A stretch of DNA of 64,000 nucleotides from Lactobacillaceae bacterium L1_55_11. Its GTDB lineage: Bacteria > Bacillota > Bacilli > Lactobacillales > Lactobacillaceae. This document shows, in pieces, positions 51,422 through 60,805 of this stretch (its first letter is position 1; each line of letters opens with the position of its first letter). The stretch lies in NCBI GenBank assembly GCA_029433155.1, contig JAQYTT010000001.1:248001-312000 (forward strand), read 5' to 3'. A program made the translations under genes and the position numbers. The notes beneath the pieces are model-generated. The model was given only the letters and a program-made list of their open reading frames with translations. It was not told the origin of the DNA and made no database searches.

Positions 51422-52105
51422 ATGAAAGTTGGTATTATTACCCCGATGGCAGAAGAAAAAGGGGCTTTGGTGGCCGCCCTAACTGATTCCAAGACCAGTC
51501 AAATTGGTGACATGGAAGTCATTACCGGACAGTATCACGGCCATGACATTGTCCTGACGGAGTCAGGGATTGGTAAGGTGGCGGCAGCTGTGGCGGCTAC
51601 CGTGGTGATTCACCAGTTTCAGGTTGAGGCGGTGATTAACACTGGTTCGGCCGGGGCCTTGCAGCCGGAATTGAAAATCGGGGACTTAGTGATTGGCCAG
51701 CAGGCCGCTTACTCGGATGTCGATGTTCAGGTCTTTGGCTACGATTACGGCCAATTGCCCGGCCAGCCAACCTACTTTGAGGCTGACCCAGACTTAGTCG
51801 CCACCTTTGAGAAGCTGGGTTCGGCCCAGCCCGGTTTGATTGTCTCAGGTGATCAGTTTGTCCAAGACCAGGGCCGCCAACAAATCCTGACCCACTTTCC
51901 TAAAGCCCTAGTGGCTGAGATGGAGGGGGCCGCCGTGGCCCAGGTAGCAACCCGGTTCAAGGTACCATTTATTATCTTACGCGGGGTTTCTGACCTGGCT
52001 AACGGCGATTCAGGGGTCACCTTTGATGAATACGTGGTCACGGCTGGCCGGGCCTCTGCCCAGCTCCTACTGCAGTTTTTAGACCAAGCACCCAGTGGTA
52101 AATGA
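51422..52105 (+). CDS. mtnN: 5'-methylthioadenosine/S-adenosylhomocysteine nucleosidase
   Basis: Splits methylthioadenosine and S-adenosylhomocysteine, recycling adenine and feeding AI-2 or methionine salvage. The 227-residue product has MKVGIITPMAEEKGAL, INTGSAGAL, AEMEGAAVAQVA and the catalytic Asp in LRGVSDLAN. AGGAGCAGGTTAACC precedes the ATG. Its adenine product fits the adenine deaminase also in this window. Confidence 0.95.
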   Translation: MKVGIITPMAEEKGALVAALTDSKTSQIGDMEVITGQYHGHDIVLTESGIGKVAAAVAATVVIHQFQVEAVINTGSAGALQPELKIGDLVIGQQAAYSDVDVQVFGYDYGQLPGQPTYFEADPDLVATFEKLGSAQPGLIVSGDQFVQDQGRQQILTHFPKALVAEMEGAAVAQVATRFKVPFIILRGVSDLANGDSGVTFDEYVVTAGRASAQLLLQFLDQAPSGK

Positions 52106-52117
52106 GGTATACATACC

Positions 52118-52774
52118 ATGATTATGACTTACAATCCTAAAATCGCCAACGATGCCTTGCTAATCTTTATGGGGCCTAATCCAGACCAGCAAAAGGTTGA
52201 AAGCAGGGGTAATATTACTCGAATTAGCGATGCGGAGACCGGCTTTACCACTGGGATTAATATTTTTCATATCAGTGACCTGATTGACCTTGGCGACCAG
52301 CGCGGCATGGTGACCTTGACGCCCGACCAACTGGCCAAGGTTAACCAGGCCATCATGGCGGCTGGTTTCCAAGATGAGGTCACCAACTCTGAGAGTGGCC
52401 TGGTCATCGGTGAAGTTCAGGAAATGGCGGATCATCCAGATTCTGACCACCTCCATGTTACCCAAACCGCAGTCGGGGATGGTCGGGTGCTGCAAATTGT
52501 GTCGGGTTCACCCAACATGCGGACCGGCATTAAGGTGGTCGTTGCCACGCCCGGGGCAATGATGCCCTCTGGTAACCTGATTTGGGACGGCCAGTTGCGC
52601 GGGGTCCCTTCAGCGGGCATGATTGTGTCCGGCCGGGAATTGCAACTACCAGAAGCGCCCAACCGACCCGGCGCCCTGGTTTTGCCGGATGACTTTGGTT
52701 CGGTAGGGGAGCCTTTCGACTTTAAAAAGGCTCAGAACCTGTACCGTGATGGCCAGATTGATTTAAACTATTAA
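52118..52774 (+). CDS. ytpR: YtpR family tRNA-binding protein
   Basis: A 218-residue protein with an N-terminal DUF4479 domain and a C-terminal tRNA-binding (EMAP/PheT-B2-like) OB fold from about residue 95 (VIGEVQEMADHPDSDHLHV, IVSGSPNMRTG, GVPSAGMIVSGREL). It resembles the N-terminal part of PheT; its cellular role is not established. Start is at ATG 52118 or 52124 (MIM); GAGG lies upstream at 52104-52107 and the first was kept. It follows mtnN by 12 bases. Confidence 0.88.
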   Translation: MIMTYNPKIANDALLIFMGPNPDQQKVESRGNITRISDAETGFTTGINIFHISDLIDLGDQRGMVTLTPDQLAKVNQAIMAAGFQDEVTNSESGLVIGEVQEMADHPDSDHLHVTQTAVGDGRVLQIVSGSPNMRTGIKVVVATPGAMMPSGNLIWDGQLRGVPSAGMIVSGRELQLPEAPNRPGALVLPDDFGSVGEPFDFKKAQNLYRDGQIDLNY

Positions 52775-52807
52775 ACCGCCTAGTGTGCTAGACATTAAGG
52801 AATCACA

Positions 52808-54142
52808 ATGCAAAAAAAGTATTATTTTATTGGTATTAAGGGGACCGGCATGGGTCCGCTTGCTCAGATTTTGCATGACCAGGGCAACGAGGTACTAGGT
52901 TCAGACATTACGGCCTTTACCTACACCCAGGCACCCCTTGAGGCAGCTGGGATTGAGATTTTACCATTCGATGCTAAAAACATCGATGCCAACCAGGATG
53001 CGACCTTTATCCGGGGCAATGCCTTCGATGATGAACAAGAAGAGGTGGCCCGGGCGCTGCAACTTGGCGTGGACATGATTACCTATCCAGAGGCGGTCGA
53101 GGAACAGATTCAACAGAGCACCTCGGTCGGGGTTGCCGGCGCTCACGGTAAGACTTCGACTACTGGTTTGCTGGCCCACGTTTTAAAAAACGTGGCGCCA
53201 ACTTCCTATCTGATCGGTGATGGAACTGGCCGGGGGGTACCAAACTCCCAGTTTTTCGTAGTTGAATCTGATGAGTACCGGCGTCATTTTGAAGGATACA
53301 CCCCTGATTATGCCATCCTGACCAACATTGATTATGATCACCCAGACTACTTCACTGACATTGACGATGTGACGACTGCCTTTGAGGAGTTTGCCGGCCA
53401 CGTTAAAAAGGCGATTTTTGCCTGGGGAGATGACCCCCACCTACGTCAGCTGACTTCAACGGCCAAGATTTACTACTATGGCACTAACCCGGACCAGGAT
53501 GACTTTGTGGCCACCAATATCCACAAAGACACCCATGGATCGCAGTTTACGGTTTCCTTCCACGGTAAGGAACTGGGGGAGTTCCGGGTACCACTCTTTG
53601 GTCAGCACAATGTCTTAAATGCCTTAGCGGTGATTGCGGTCTGCTACACTGAGAAAGTTGACCTCGACAGTATCCAGGAATACCTGGCCAGTTACCAGGG
53701 AGTTAAGCGCCGCTTTTCCGAAAAGAAGTTGGCCGACATTACCATCATTGATGATTATGCCCACCATCCAACTGAAATCACAGCCACCCTGGATGCGGCC
53801 CGGCAAAAGTACCCGAATAAGGAAGTGGTGGCGATTTTCCAGCCCCACACCTTCTCCCGGGTGATTGCCTACAAGGATGAGTACGCTAAGAGTTTGGAGG
53901 CCGCCGATAAGGTCTATTTGGCCGACATCTTTGGTTCAGCCCGCGAACAGAAGGGGGCCATTACCTCTGAAGACTTGGGGGCCGCGATTTCTAAGTTTGC
54001 CGGCATGGTCAGTGAAGATGATGTCAGTGCCTTGGCACCTTACCATGATGCCGTGATGGTCTTTATGGGGGCGGGTGATATTCAAAAATATGAATTTGCC
54101 TACCAGAAATTATTAGGTCAACTGCGACCTGATTTAAGTTGA
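52808..54142 (+). CDS. murC: UDP-N-acetylmuramate-L-alanine ligase
   Basis: Adds the first amino acid of the peptidoglycan stem. The product has 444 residues. Domain 1 begins YYFIGIKGTGMGPLAQILHD, the ATP loop is GAHGKTSTT, the central domain has VESDEYRRHF and LTNIDYDHPDYF, and DDYAHHPTEI and IFQPHTFSR belong to domain 3. The GTGMGPLA form resembles Leuconostoc/Weissella-type MurC. Confidence 0.97.
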   Translation: MQKKYYFIGIKGTGMGPLAQILHDQGNEVLGSDITAFTYTQAPLEAAGIEILPFDAKNIDANQDATFIRGNAFDDEQEEVARALQLGVDMITYPEAVEEQIQQSTSVGVAGAHGKTSTTGLLAHVLKNVAPTSYLIGDGTGRGVPNSQFFVVESDEYRRHFEGYTPDYAILTNIDYDHPDYFTDIDDVTTAFEEFAGHVKKAIFAWGDDPHLRQLTSTAKIYYYGTNPDQDDFVATNIHKDTHGSQFTVSFHGKELGEFRVPLFGQHNVLNALAVIAVCYTEKVDLDSIQEYLASYQGVKRRFSEKKLADITIIDDYAHHPTEITATLDAARQKYPNKEVVAIFQPHTFSRVIAYKDEYAKSLEAADKVYLADIFGSAREQKGAITSEDLGAAISKFAGMVSEDDVSALAPYHDAVMVFMGAGDIQKYEFAYQKLLGQLRPDLS

Positions 54143-54210
54143 TTTAATCTTGGCTTAAGGTTATTTTGCTAACATGTTACTAATGAAAATTTATAGGGGG
54201 ATACCTATTC

Positions 54211-54921
54211 ATGGATAATTTTAATACTCGCCGTGATGTGACCGGTTCGGACGAGGGCTTGCGGGCCTTCTTCCAGCGCATGTACACCTACATGACGATT
54301 GCTCTAGGTGTCACCGCAATTACGGGTTGGATTGTAGAGGCTTTCTTCTTGTCTGCCGTAAACCGGCTGCTTGCCGGGAACTTTATTGGCTTGATTGTAA
54401 TCATCGCTGCGGAATTTGCCATCATTTATGGTATTCAGCGTGCTAGTGCTGAAAATCCAGGGCGGGCCTTTGGTCTGATGATGTTGTTCTCGGTGATTCA
54501 AGGACTGTTCCTCGGTTCAATCCTAGCGGTTTACACACACGCATCAGTTCTTTCCGCCTTTCTCTCCACGGCTGCAATTTTTGGTAGTATGGCCGCTTAT
54601 GGCTACTTCACCAAGCGTAGCCTGGCTGGCTTGGGTCCAATCTTGTTCGGTGGCCTGATTGCCCTAATTGTGGCGTCAGTCTTGAACATCTTCATTGCTA
54701 GCAGCCTTTGGAGTTTCGTAGTTTCACTGGTTGCGGTGGTCCTCTTTGCCCTATACACGGCCTATGATAATAACCAACTGAAAGCTCTATACGCTCAGTT
54801 GTCAGCCCAGGGCCAAGAAGACATGACTGGTTTGGCCATTATCGGTGCCTTAACGCTGTACCTGGACTTCATCAACATGTTCTACGCCTTAATCCGTTTA
54901 ACCGGTGACAGCAACAACTAA
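54211..54921 (+). CDS. Bax inhibitor-1/YccA family membrane protein
   Basis: A 236-residue protein with seven hydrophobic segments and the family regions RMYTYMTIALGVTAI, GLMMLFSVIQGLFLG and LYTAYDNNQLKALY, followed by the late acidic ALTLYLDFINMF. Bacterial members (YetJ) can act as pH-sensitive calcium leak channels. GGGGG lies 8-12 bases before the ATG. A terminator follows. Confidence 0.92.
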   Translation: MDNFNTRRDVTGSDEGLRAFFQRMYTYMTIALGVTAITGWIVEAFFLSAVNRLLAGNFIGLIVIIAAEFAIIYGIQRASAENPGRAFGLMMLFSVIQGLFLGSILAVYTHASVLSAFLSTAAIFGSMAAYGYFTKRSLAGLGPILFGGLIALIVASVLNIFIASSLWSFVVSLVAVVLFALYTAYDNNQLKALYAQLSAQGQEDMTGLAIIGALTLYLDFINMFYALIRLTGDSNN

Positions 54922-54931
54922 AGTACCACTT

Positions 54932-54957
54932 AAAAAGCTCGCCGATGCGGGCTTTTT
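54932..54957 (+). terminator. Terminator of the BI-1 family gene
   Basis: AAAAAGCTCGC (54932-54942) pairs with GCGGGCTTTTT (54947-54957), one G-U pair, T-run at the end. Confidence 0.9.
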
Positions 54958-55002
54958 TCATGTACACTAAAGTTAGCGAATAAAGTGAGAAAGCGGGTAG
55001 TT

Positions 55003-57699
55003 ATGCCAAAAAAACTCTTATTAATTGATGGAAATTCCCTGGCCTTCCGGGCCTTTTACGCCATGTATAACCAGCTAAACCGGATGGTTACCCACGAGGG
55101 ACTGCACACCAATGCCCTGGTGGCCTTTCATAATTTTTTGGAGGGCATGGTTCTAAAGCTTGATCCGGATATGGCCTTAGTGGCTTGGGATGCTTCTTCG
55201 GGCCGCGATACCTTCCGGGGACAGCTCTTTGCCGATTATAAGGCGGGTCGCGCCCGGGCCCCAGAAGAGTTTCGAGAACAGTTCCCCTACATGAAAAAGA
55301 TGGTCGCCTACATGGGGCTGCATAACTATGAGCAGCTCGGTCTGGAAGCCGACGATATTATCGGCACCCTGGCTAAAATAGGCGCTGAAGCCGGTGATGA
55401 GGTCGTGGTGGTTACCGGGGACCAGGACTTAATCCAACTGGTCAACGACCGGGTCAGTGTGAAGGTCACCCGCCGCGGTATTTCGGATGTCGATACCTAT
55501 ACACCAGCCTTTATCAAGGAAAAATTTGGTCTGGACCCCAGTCAAATCATTGATAAAAAGGCCCTAACTGGCGATACTTCCGATAACTATCCGGGCGTCA
55601 CCAAGGTCGGGGAGAAGACGGCCATTAAGCTCCTGCATGAGTACCATGACCTGGATAATCTTTACGCCCATGTTGATGAAATGAAACCTTCCAAGTTGAA
55701 GGAAAATCTGATTAATGACAAGGACCAGGCCTATACCGCTCGCAAGTTAGCCACCATCATTACCGATGCTGACCTGCCAATCAAGCTCGATGAGCTGACT
55801 TACACCGGCCTTAATCCAGACGAGCTGGTGCCGTTTTACCAGGAATTGGACTTTAAACAGGCCCTGGCCAAGTTACATGCCCTGCAAAAGTCCGGCCAAC
55901 TACGTGGGTTAAACGAACCAGAAGAAAAAAAGACTGCTGAGCCAGCGCAACCAGTTACGGAGCTGACCGCTAATAATCTGTCAGTCCTTGAAAAAATGAC
56001 CGGCGAAATTGCCCTCAGCTTTGACTTTGATGACCCTAACTACCACCGGGCCAACCTGATTGGCTTTGCCCTGGGAAATGATGAAGTCGGCTATTACGGC
56101 AGCTGTGACATCAGCCTGCTGCAAGAACCAGCCCTAAAGCAGCTCCTCGCCGATGAAAAGATTGTCAAAAATGTCTTTCACGTTAAGGCGGACCTGGTCT
56201 TGTTGAAACGGCTGGGACTGTCATTGGCCGGCGTTTCTTTTGATTTCCTGTTGGTGGCCTATCTCTTAGATACGGTTGGTAATGACAACCTGCTGTCTAC
56301 CTTGGCCCAGCGCTTTGATATTTACCTGACTTCTGATGAAGAATTTTATGGCAAAGGGGCTAAGTTTGCCGTACCCGATGATACCCAGGCGGTCATTGAC
56401 CACATGGGTGGGGAGGCGGCAGCCATTGCTGCTCTAAAGGCGCCAACCTTGGCCAAGTTAAAGGAGCGAGACGAAACCCATCTCTACGACGACATTGAAC
56501 TGCCCTTGGCTTACGTCCTGGCTGAGATGGAATACCAGGGCTTTAAGGTTGAGCCAAAACGCCTGGAGCAGATGGGCAATGACTTGGACAAACGGATTGA
56601 GGCCCTCAAAGATGGCATTTATGACCAGGCTGGCGGCGAGTTTAACCTGAACTCACCCAAGCAACTTGGCGTGCTCCTCTTTGAGAAAATGGGCCTGCCG
56701 GTCATCAAAAAAACTAAGACCGGCTACTCGACAGCGGTGGATGTCTTAGAACAACTAGCGCCTCAGGCCCCAATTGTTGATGACATCCTCCAGTACCGTC
56801 AGCTCAACAAGATTAAGTCCACCTACGTTGACGGCTTGCTGAGTGTCATTAATCCCAAGGACAGTAAGATTCACACCCGCTTCTTACAAACCTTAACCCA
56901 AACTGGCCGGCTATCTTCAGTTGATCCCAATCTGCAAAACATTCCGATGCGGACCGAAGAGGGCCGTAAAATCCGTCAGGCCTTTGTGCCCAGTCATTCA
57001 GACTGGCTGATTTTTGGGGCCGATTACTCTCAAATTGAGCTCCGTGTCTTGGCCCACGTTACCGGGGATAAAAACCTACAGCAGGCCTTCTTGAATGATG
57101 AAGATATCCACGCCGAAACTGCCCGGGCCGTCTTTGGTCTGGGAGATGACGAGGAAGTTACCCCCCTGCAAAGGCGGACGGCTAAGGCGGTTAACTTCGG
57201 GATTGTCTATGGTATCTCTGATTACGGGCTGGCTAAAAACCTAGGTATCACCCGTAAAGAAGCCCAGCAGTTCATTGACACCTACTTCCACGAGTTCCCT
57301 AAGGTGCACGAATGGATGGATGCCATTAAGGCCCTGGCCCACAAGCAGGGCTATGTGACAACCATTGCCGAACGTCGGCGCTACTTGCCGGACATCAATG
57401 CTAAGAACTTTAATCTGCGTAGCTTTGCTGAACGGACCGCGATGAACTCACCAATCCAAGGATCAGCTGCCGATATCATTAAGATTGCCATGATTAAGGT
57501 CAAAAGGGCCTTACGTGAACATAACTTACATGCCAATCTGCTCCTGCAAGTCCACGATGAACTGGTCTTTGAAGCCCCAGTGGACGAAATCGATGAGCTC
57601 AATCAGGTGGTGACCAAGGTGATGGATTCAGCGGTTAAGCTCGATATCCCGCTTAAGGTCGAGAGTCATGACGGGCCAACCTGGTACGATGCCAAGTGA
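55003..57699 (+). CDS. polA: DNA polymerase I
   Basis: Fills gaps and removes Okazaki primers. ATG 55003 gives PKKLLLIDGNSLAFRAFYAM, the standard N-terminus; an in-frame GTG at 54985 lacks homology. The product has 898 residues. Domains: 5'-3' exonuclease (1-290, with VTGDQDLIQLV and LTGDTSDNYPG), a 3'-5' exonuclease-like domain (about 325-500), then the polymerase with DPNLQNIPMRTEEG, DYSQIELR (motif A) and VHDELVFE (motif C). The exonuclease-like domain has FDFDDP where the metal-binding DTE would be, so proofreading is probably lost, as in many lactic acid bacteria. Confidence 0.95.
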   Translation: MPKKLLLIDGNSLAFRAFYAMYNQLNRMVTHEGLHTNALVAFHNFLEGMVLKLDPDMALVAWDASSGRDTFRGQLFADYKAGRARAPEEFREQFPYMKKMVAYMGLHNYEQLGLEADDIIGTLAKIGAEAGDEVVVVTGDQDLIQLVNDRVSVKVTRRGISDVDTYTPAFIKEKFGLDPSQIIDKKALTGDTSDNYPGVTKVGEKTAIKLLHEYHDLDNLYAHVDEMKPSKLKENLINDKDQAYTARKLATIITDADLPIKLDELTYTGLNPDELVPFYQELDFKQALAKLHALQKSGQLRGLNEPEEKKTAEPAQPVTELTANNLSVLEKMTGEIALSFDFDDPNYHRANLIGFALGNDEVGYYGSCDISLLQEPALKQLLADEKIVKNVFHVKADLVLLKRLGLSLAGVSFDFLLVAYLLDTVGNDNLLSTLAQRFDIYLTSDEEFYGKGAKFAVPDDTQAVIDHMGGEAAAIAALKAPTLAKLKERDETHLYDDIELPLAYVLAEMEYQGFKVEPKRLEQMGNDLDKRIEALKDGIYDQAGGEFNLNSPKQLGVLLFEKMGLPVIKKTKTGYSTAVDVLEQLAPQAPIVDDILQYRQLNKIKSTYVDGLLSVINPKDSKIHTRFLQTLTQTGRLSSVDPNLQNIPMRTEEGRKIRQAFVPSHSDWLIFGADYSQIELRVLAHVTGDKNLQQAFLNDEDIHAETARAVFGLGDDEEVTPLQRRTAKAVNFGIVYGISDYGLAKNLGITRKEAQQFIDTYFHEFPKVHEWMDAIKALAHKQGYVTTIAERRRYLPDINAKNFNLRSFAERTAMNSPIQGSAADIIKIAMIKVKRALREHNLHANLLLQVHDELVFEAPVDEIDELNQVVTKVMDSAVKLDIPLKVESHDGPTWYDAK

Positions 57700-57712
57700 T
57701 TTTGGCCGTTCG

Positions 57713-57729
57713 TGTTAGAAAAACTAACA
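57713..57729 (+). promoter_or_regulatory. GlnR operator
   Basis: TGTTAGAAAAACTAACA matches the GlnR/TnrA consensus TGTNA-N7-TNACA exactly. It lies upstream of glnR-glnA and should mediate autorepression under nitrogen excess. Confidence 0.88.
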
Positions 57730-57791
57730 AACATCTCCAAAGCTAGCTATTTTGGATTAAAATGTAGCTATGTTGAGTGGAGGTGGCAGCG

Positions 57792-58130
57792 ATGAGTGGA
57801 CGCGAGCTAAGACGCAATTTAGCGATTTTACCGATTAGCACCGTCCGCGAGCTGACGATGTTAACCGACCGTCAGATTCGTTATTACGAACAGCATGAGC
57901 TGGTTGCGCCTAAACGGGGCAAGGGGGGCCAACGGCGCTTCTCCCTAAATGACGTTGACCGCTTGCTGACGATTAAGGATTACTTAGACGCTGGCGACTC
58001 CACAAAAGACATTAAAGAAATTTTTGCTAAGCAGGACCGTAAGCTGCAGCAGGCCAAAGATTCGGAGGCGGCCCTTCGGCGTTCCCTTCAGGGCGAATTT
58101 GCTCAGATTGGACGCTTCGGACACCACTAA
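57792..58130 (+). CDS. glnR: MerR-family nitrogen regulator GlnR
   Basis: Represses glnA and nitrogen-uptake genes when complexed with feedback-inhibited glutamine synthetase. The 112-residue protein has the winged-helix MerR domain (ISTVRELTMLTDRQIRYYEQHELV, then GQRRFSLNDVDRLLTIKDYL) and a short C-terminal regulatory tail ending GRFGHH. ATG 57792 is chosen because GGAGG lies 7 bases upstream, rather than the longer frame from 57777. The GlnR operator is upstream and glnA follows by 36 bases. Confidence 0.95.
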   Translation: MSGRELRRNLAILPISTVRELTMLTDRQIRYYEQHELVAPKRGKGGQRRFSLNDVDRLLTIKDYLDAGDSTKDIKEIFAKQDRKLQQAKDSEAALRRSLQGEFAQIGRFGHH

Positions 58131-58166
58131 GAACTTTGACTGGGCAGTAGATAGGAGAGAAATACC

Positions 58167-59516
58167 ATGGCGGGTACGCAGTACACTAAGGAAGATATCA
58201 AGCAGATTGTTGCTGATGAGAACGTTGAATTTATTCGGGTAACCTTTACCGACGTTCTGGGAACCATCAAGAACGTTGAGGTGCCTACTTCACAGTTGGA
58301 TAAGGTCTTGGATAACGACCTGATGTTTGATGGTTCTTCCATCGAAGGCTTTGTGCGGATTAACGAATCCGACATGTACCTGTACCCCGATTTGTCGACT
58401 TTCATGATTTTCCCTTGGGAAACTGATAGCCACGGTGGTAAGGTTGCGCGTTTGATTGCCGATGTTTATACGGCCGATCGCGAACCTTTCCCTGGCGACC
58501 CCCGCTATGTACTGCGCGAGGCCTTGGCTAAGGCTAAGGACGCCGGCTTTACCCAGTTTAACGTCGGAACTGAACCAGAATTTTTCCTCTTCAAGCTTGA
58601 TGATAAGGGCAACCCAACCACTGAGCTCAACGACCAAGGTGGCTACTTTGACCTTGCACCCCTGGACTTGGGTGAAAACGTTCGTCGCGAAATCGTTTTG
58701 ACCCTGGAAAAGATGAACTTTGAAGTTGAAGCAGCTCACCACGAAGTGGCCGAAGGACAGCACGAAGTTGACTTCAAGTATGCCAATGCCTTGGAAGCCG
58801 CTGATAAGATTCAGACCTTCAAGTTGGTGGTTAAGACGGTGGCCCGTCGGAACGGTTACTACGCAACCTTCATGCCAAAGCCAGTTTCTGGTATTAACGG
58901 TTCAGGTATGCACACCAACATGTCACTCTTTACCGCTGATGGTAAGAACGCCTTTGAAGATAAGGCGGACGAGATGGGTCTGTCAAACACGGCCTACCAC
59001 TTCCTGGGTGGTATCTTGACCCACGCCACGGCTATTACTGCCTTAGCTAACCCAACGGTTAACTCATATAAGCGTTTGACCCCTGGCTTTGAAGCCCCAG
59101 TTTATGTAGCATGGTCAACTTCAAACCGTTCACCAATGGTTCGAGTACCAGCTTCACGTGGTCAAGCAACTCGTTTGGAACTGCGTTCGGTTGATCCAAC
59201 CGCTAACCCTTACACTTCCCTGGCAGCCATGTTGGTGGCTGGCTTGGATGGTATTAAGCGTGAAATCGAGCCACGGGCCTCAGTTGATAAGAACATCTAC
59301 CTGATGGATGAGGCTGAGCGTAAGAAGGCCGGTATCACTGACCTGCCTGACACACTCTTGGCCGCGGTCGAGGATTTGGCTGCCGATGAAGTCATCGTGG
59401 ATGCCATTGGCCGCCACATTGCTGATAAGTTTATCGAAGCTAAGAAGATCGAGTATACTTCTTACCGCCAGTATGTAAGTAAGTGGGAATTGGACACTTA
59501 CTTGGACAACTATTAA
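58167..59516 (+). CDS. glnA: Glutamine synthetase type I (GSI-alpha)
   Basis: Makes glutamine from glutamate, ammonia and ATP. With 449 residues it is the short, feedback-inhibited, non-adenylylated type. Motifs are [35 protein letters not shown] and RVPASRG. The Tyr adenylylation insert is absent. GGAGAGAAATACC precedes the ATG. It is second in the glnR-glnA operon and is also a sensor partner of GlnR. Confidence 0.97.
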   Translation: MAGTQYTKEDIKQIVADENVEFIRVTFTDVLGTIKNVEVPTSQLDKVLDNDLMFDGSSIEGFVRINESDMYLYPDLSTFMIFPWETDSHGGKVARLIADVYTADREPFPGDPRYVLREALAKAKDAGFTQFNVGTEPEFFLFKLDDKGNPTTELNDQGGYFDLAPLDLGENVRREIVLTLEKMNFEVEAAHHEVAEGQHEVDFKYANALEAADKIQTFKLVVKTVARRNGYYATFMPKPVSGINGSGMHTNMSLFTADGKNAFEDKADEMGLSNTAYHFLGGILTHATAITALANPTVNSYKRLTPGFEAPVYVAWSTSNRSPMVRVPASRGQATRLELRSVDPTANPYTSLAAMLVAGLDGIKREIEPRASVDKNIYLMDEAERKKAGITDLPDTLLAAVEDLAADEVIVDAIGRHIADKFIEAKKIEYTSYRQYVSKWELDTYLDNY

Positions 59517-59526
59517 TCACAATTTT

Positions 59527-59556
59527 AAAGAGGTGCAGCTTGCTGCACCTCTTTTT
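59527..59556 (+). terminator. Terminator of glnRA
   Basis: GAGGTGCAG (59530-59538) pairs with CTGCACCTC (59543-59551), then T5. Confidence 0.9.
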
Positions 59557-59558
59557 GT

Positions 59559-59587
59559 TTGAAGAAAAGGGGACCATTTCGTATAAT
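59559..59587 (+). promoter_or_regulatory. Promoter of yhaO-yhaN-yhaM
   Basis: TTGAAG (59559-59564), a 17-base spacer and TATAAT (59582-59587), directly after the glnA terminator. Confidence 0.75.
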
Positions 59588-59620
59588 TATTATCGAACAT
59601 CTGTTCTGAGGAGGGCACCG

Positions 59621-60805
59621 ATGCTGACCTTTATCCATGCGGCTGACTTACATTTAGGGCACCCTTTTCAAGGGCTAGACGGCCAGTTACCACCGGTCTG
59701 GGCTGACCGGGTCCAAACAGCAACCCAGCAAGCCTTCACCAGTTTAATTGACCGGGCGGTCGCTGAGCAGGTTGACCTGGTGGTCCTAGCAGGGGATCTG
59801 TTTTACCGGCAGGCCGTTAGCCCCCGGGTTGAAGCAGTGGTCCAGTCTGGGTTTGAGCGCCTGGCTGCCGCGGACATTCCGGTTTATTTGAGTTTTGGTA
59901 ACCACGACTTTGGTAACCAGGCCCGTCCGGATTGGCCAAGTAATGTCCACGTTTTTGGCCCAGAAGTTTCTTCGATGACACTGACCACCAAGGCTGGTGT
60001 CTCAGTGGTGCTAACCGGTTTTAGTTACCAGCACCGCCACCAGAATCAGGCCGAAATTGATCATTTTCCAAGTCGGATGCCCGGTAGTTCAGCCTATTAT
60101 CTGGGCCTTTACCACGGTGATGTGGGTAGCCGGACTGGTGACTATGCTGGTGCTAGCTCGGGTGACCTACTGGCCAAGAACTATAACTACTGGGCCCTGG
60201 GCCACATTCACCAGCGTCAGCTGTTAAACCAGGTACCACCAGTCCTTTATCCCGGCAGTCTGCAGGGGTTATCAGCTAAGGAAAGTGGGCCCAAGGGCTT
60301 TTACCTAGTTCAGCAGGACCGTGATTTTACCCAGGCCCCTGAGTTAGACTTCATTCCAGCTAGCCCGGTAGTTTGGCAGACAGTGGCCTTGGACCGGGTG
60401 GATAGTTTAGCAGACCTCAAGGAACAGGTGCAGCAATTAAAAATAACACAGCCAACGCTCTTAACCTTAACGCTGCCGGCTGACTTACCCGCAGAGTTAA
60501 GACGTTTCATCCTGGCCGGGGTCACGGTTGACCAGCTGCGGGCCGACTGTCCAGACCAAGTTTGGCCAGTTAAGATTACGATTCGATCTGAAAACGAAGG
60601 CCAAGTAGCAGCCGGTGAATTGAAGGGACCGGCCTGGCAGACCAGCTTAGCTGAAGTGGTGACCCCGACAGCGGTGGCAGAATTATTGCCCAACGACTTA
60701 CCAGTCTTCCTGCGGGATTACTTTCTAAGCGATGAAGGTTTGGCGAGTTTAAGGGAATGGGTGAACGCCACCCAGCTTGGAGAGGGGGCCGACCATGAAA
60801 ATTGA
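59621..60805 (+). CDS. yhaO: SbcD-like DNA repair metallophosphoesterase YhaO
   Basis: A 394-residue calcineurin-like phosphoesterase of the Mre11/SbcD family. Metal motifs are HAADLHLGHPF, LVVLAGDLFYR, SFGNHDFG, LYHGDVG and ALGHIHQRQ, in order. ATG 59621 follows GAGGAGGGCACCG; the frame is open upstream through the glnA terminator but has no homology. It overlaps yhaN by 11 bases. Together they form an SbcCD/Mre11-Rad50-like pair. Confidence 0.92.
   Translation: MLTFIHAADLHLGHPFQGLDGQLPPVWADRVQTATQQAFTSLIDRAVAEQVDLVVLAGDLFYRQAVSPRVEAVVQSGFERLAAADIPVYLSFGNHDFGNQARPDWPSNVHVFGPEVSSMTLTTKAGVSVVLTGFSYQHRHQNQAEIDHFPSRMPGSSAYYLGLYHGDVGSRTGDYAGASSGDLLAKNYNYWALGHIHQRQLLNQVPPVLYPGSLQGLSAKESGPKGFYLVQQDRDFTQAPELDFIPASPVVWQTVALDRVDSLADLKEQVQQLKITQPTLLTLTLPADLPAELRRFILAGVTVDQLRADCPDQVWPVKITIRSENEGQVAAGELKGPAWQTSLAEVVTPTAVAELLPNDLPVFLRDYFLSDEGLASLREWVNATQLGEGADHEN

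Noticed and set aside
59483-59620. Longer YhaO start
   Set aside because: It would overlap the end of glnA, the glnA terminator and the yhaO promoter.
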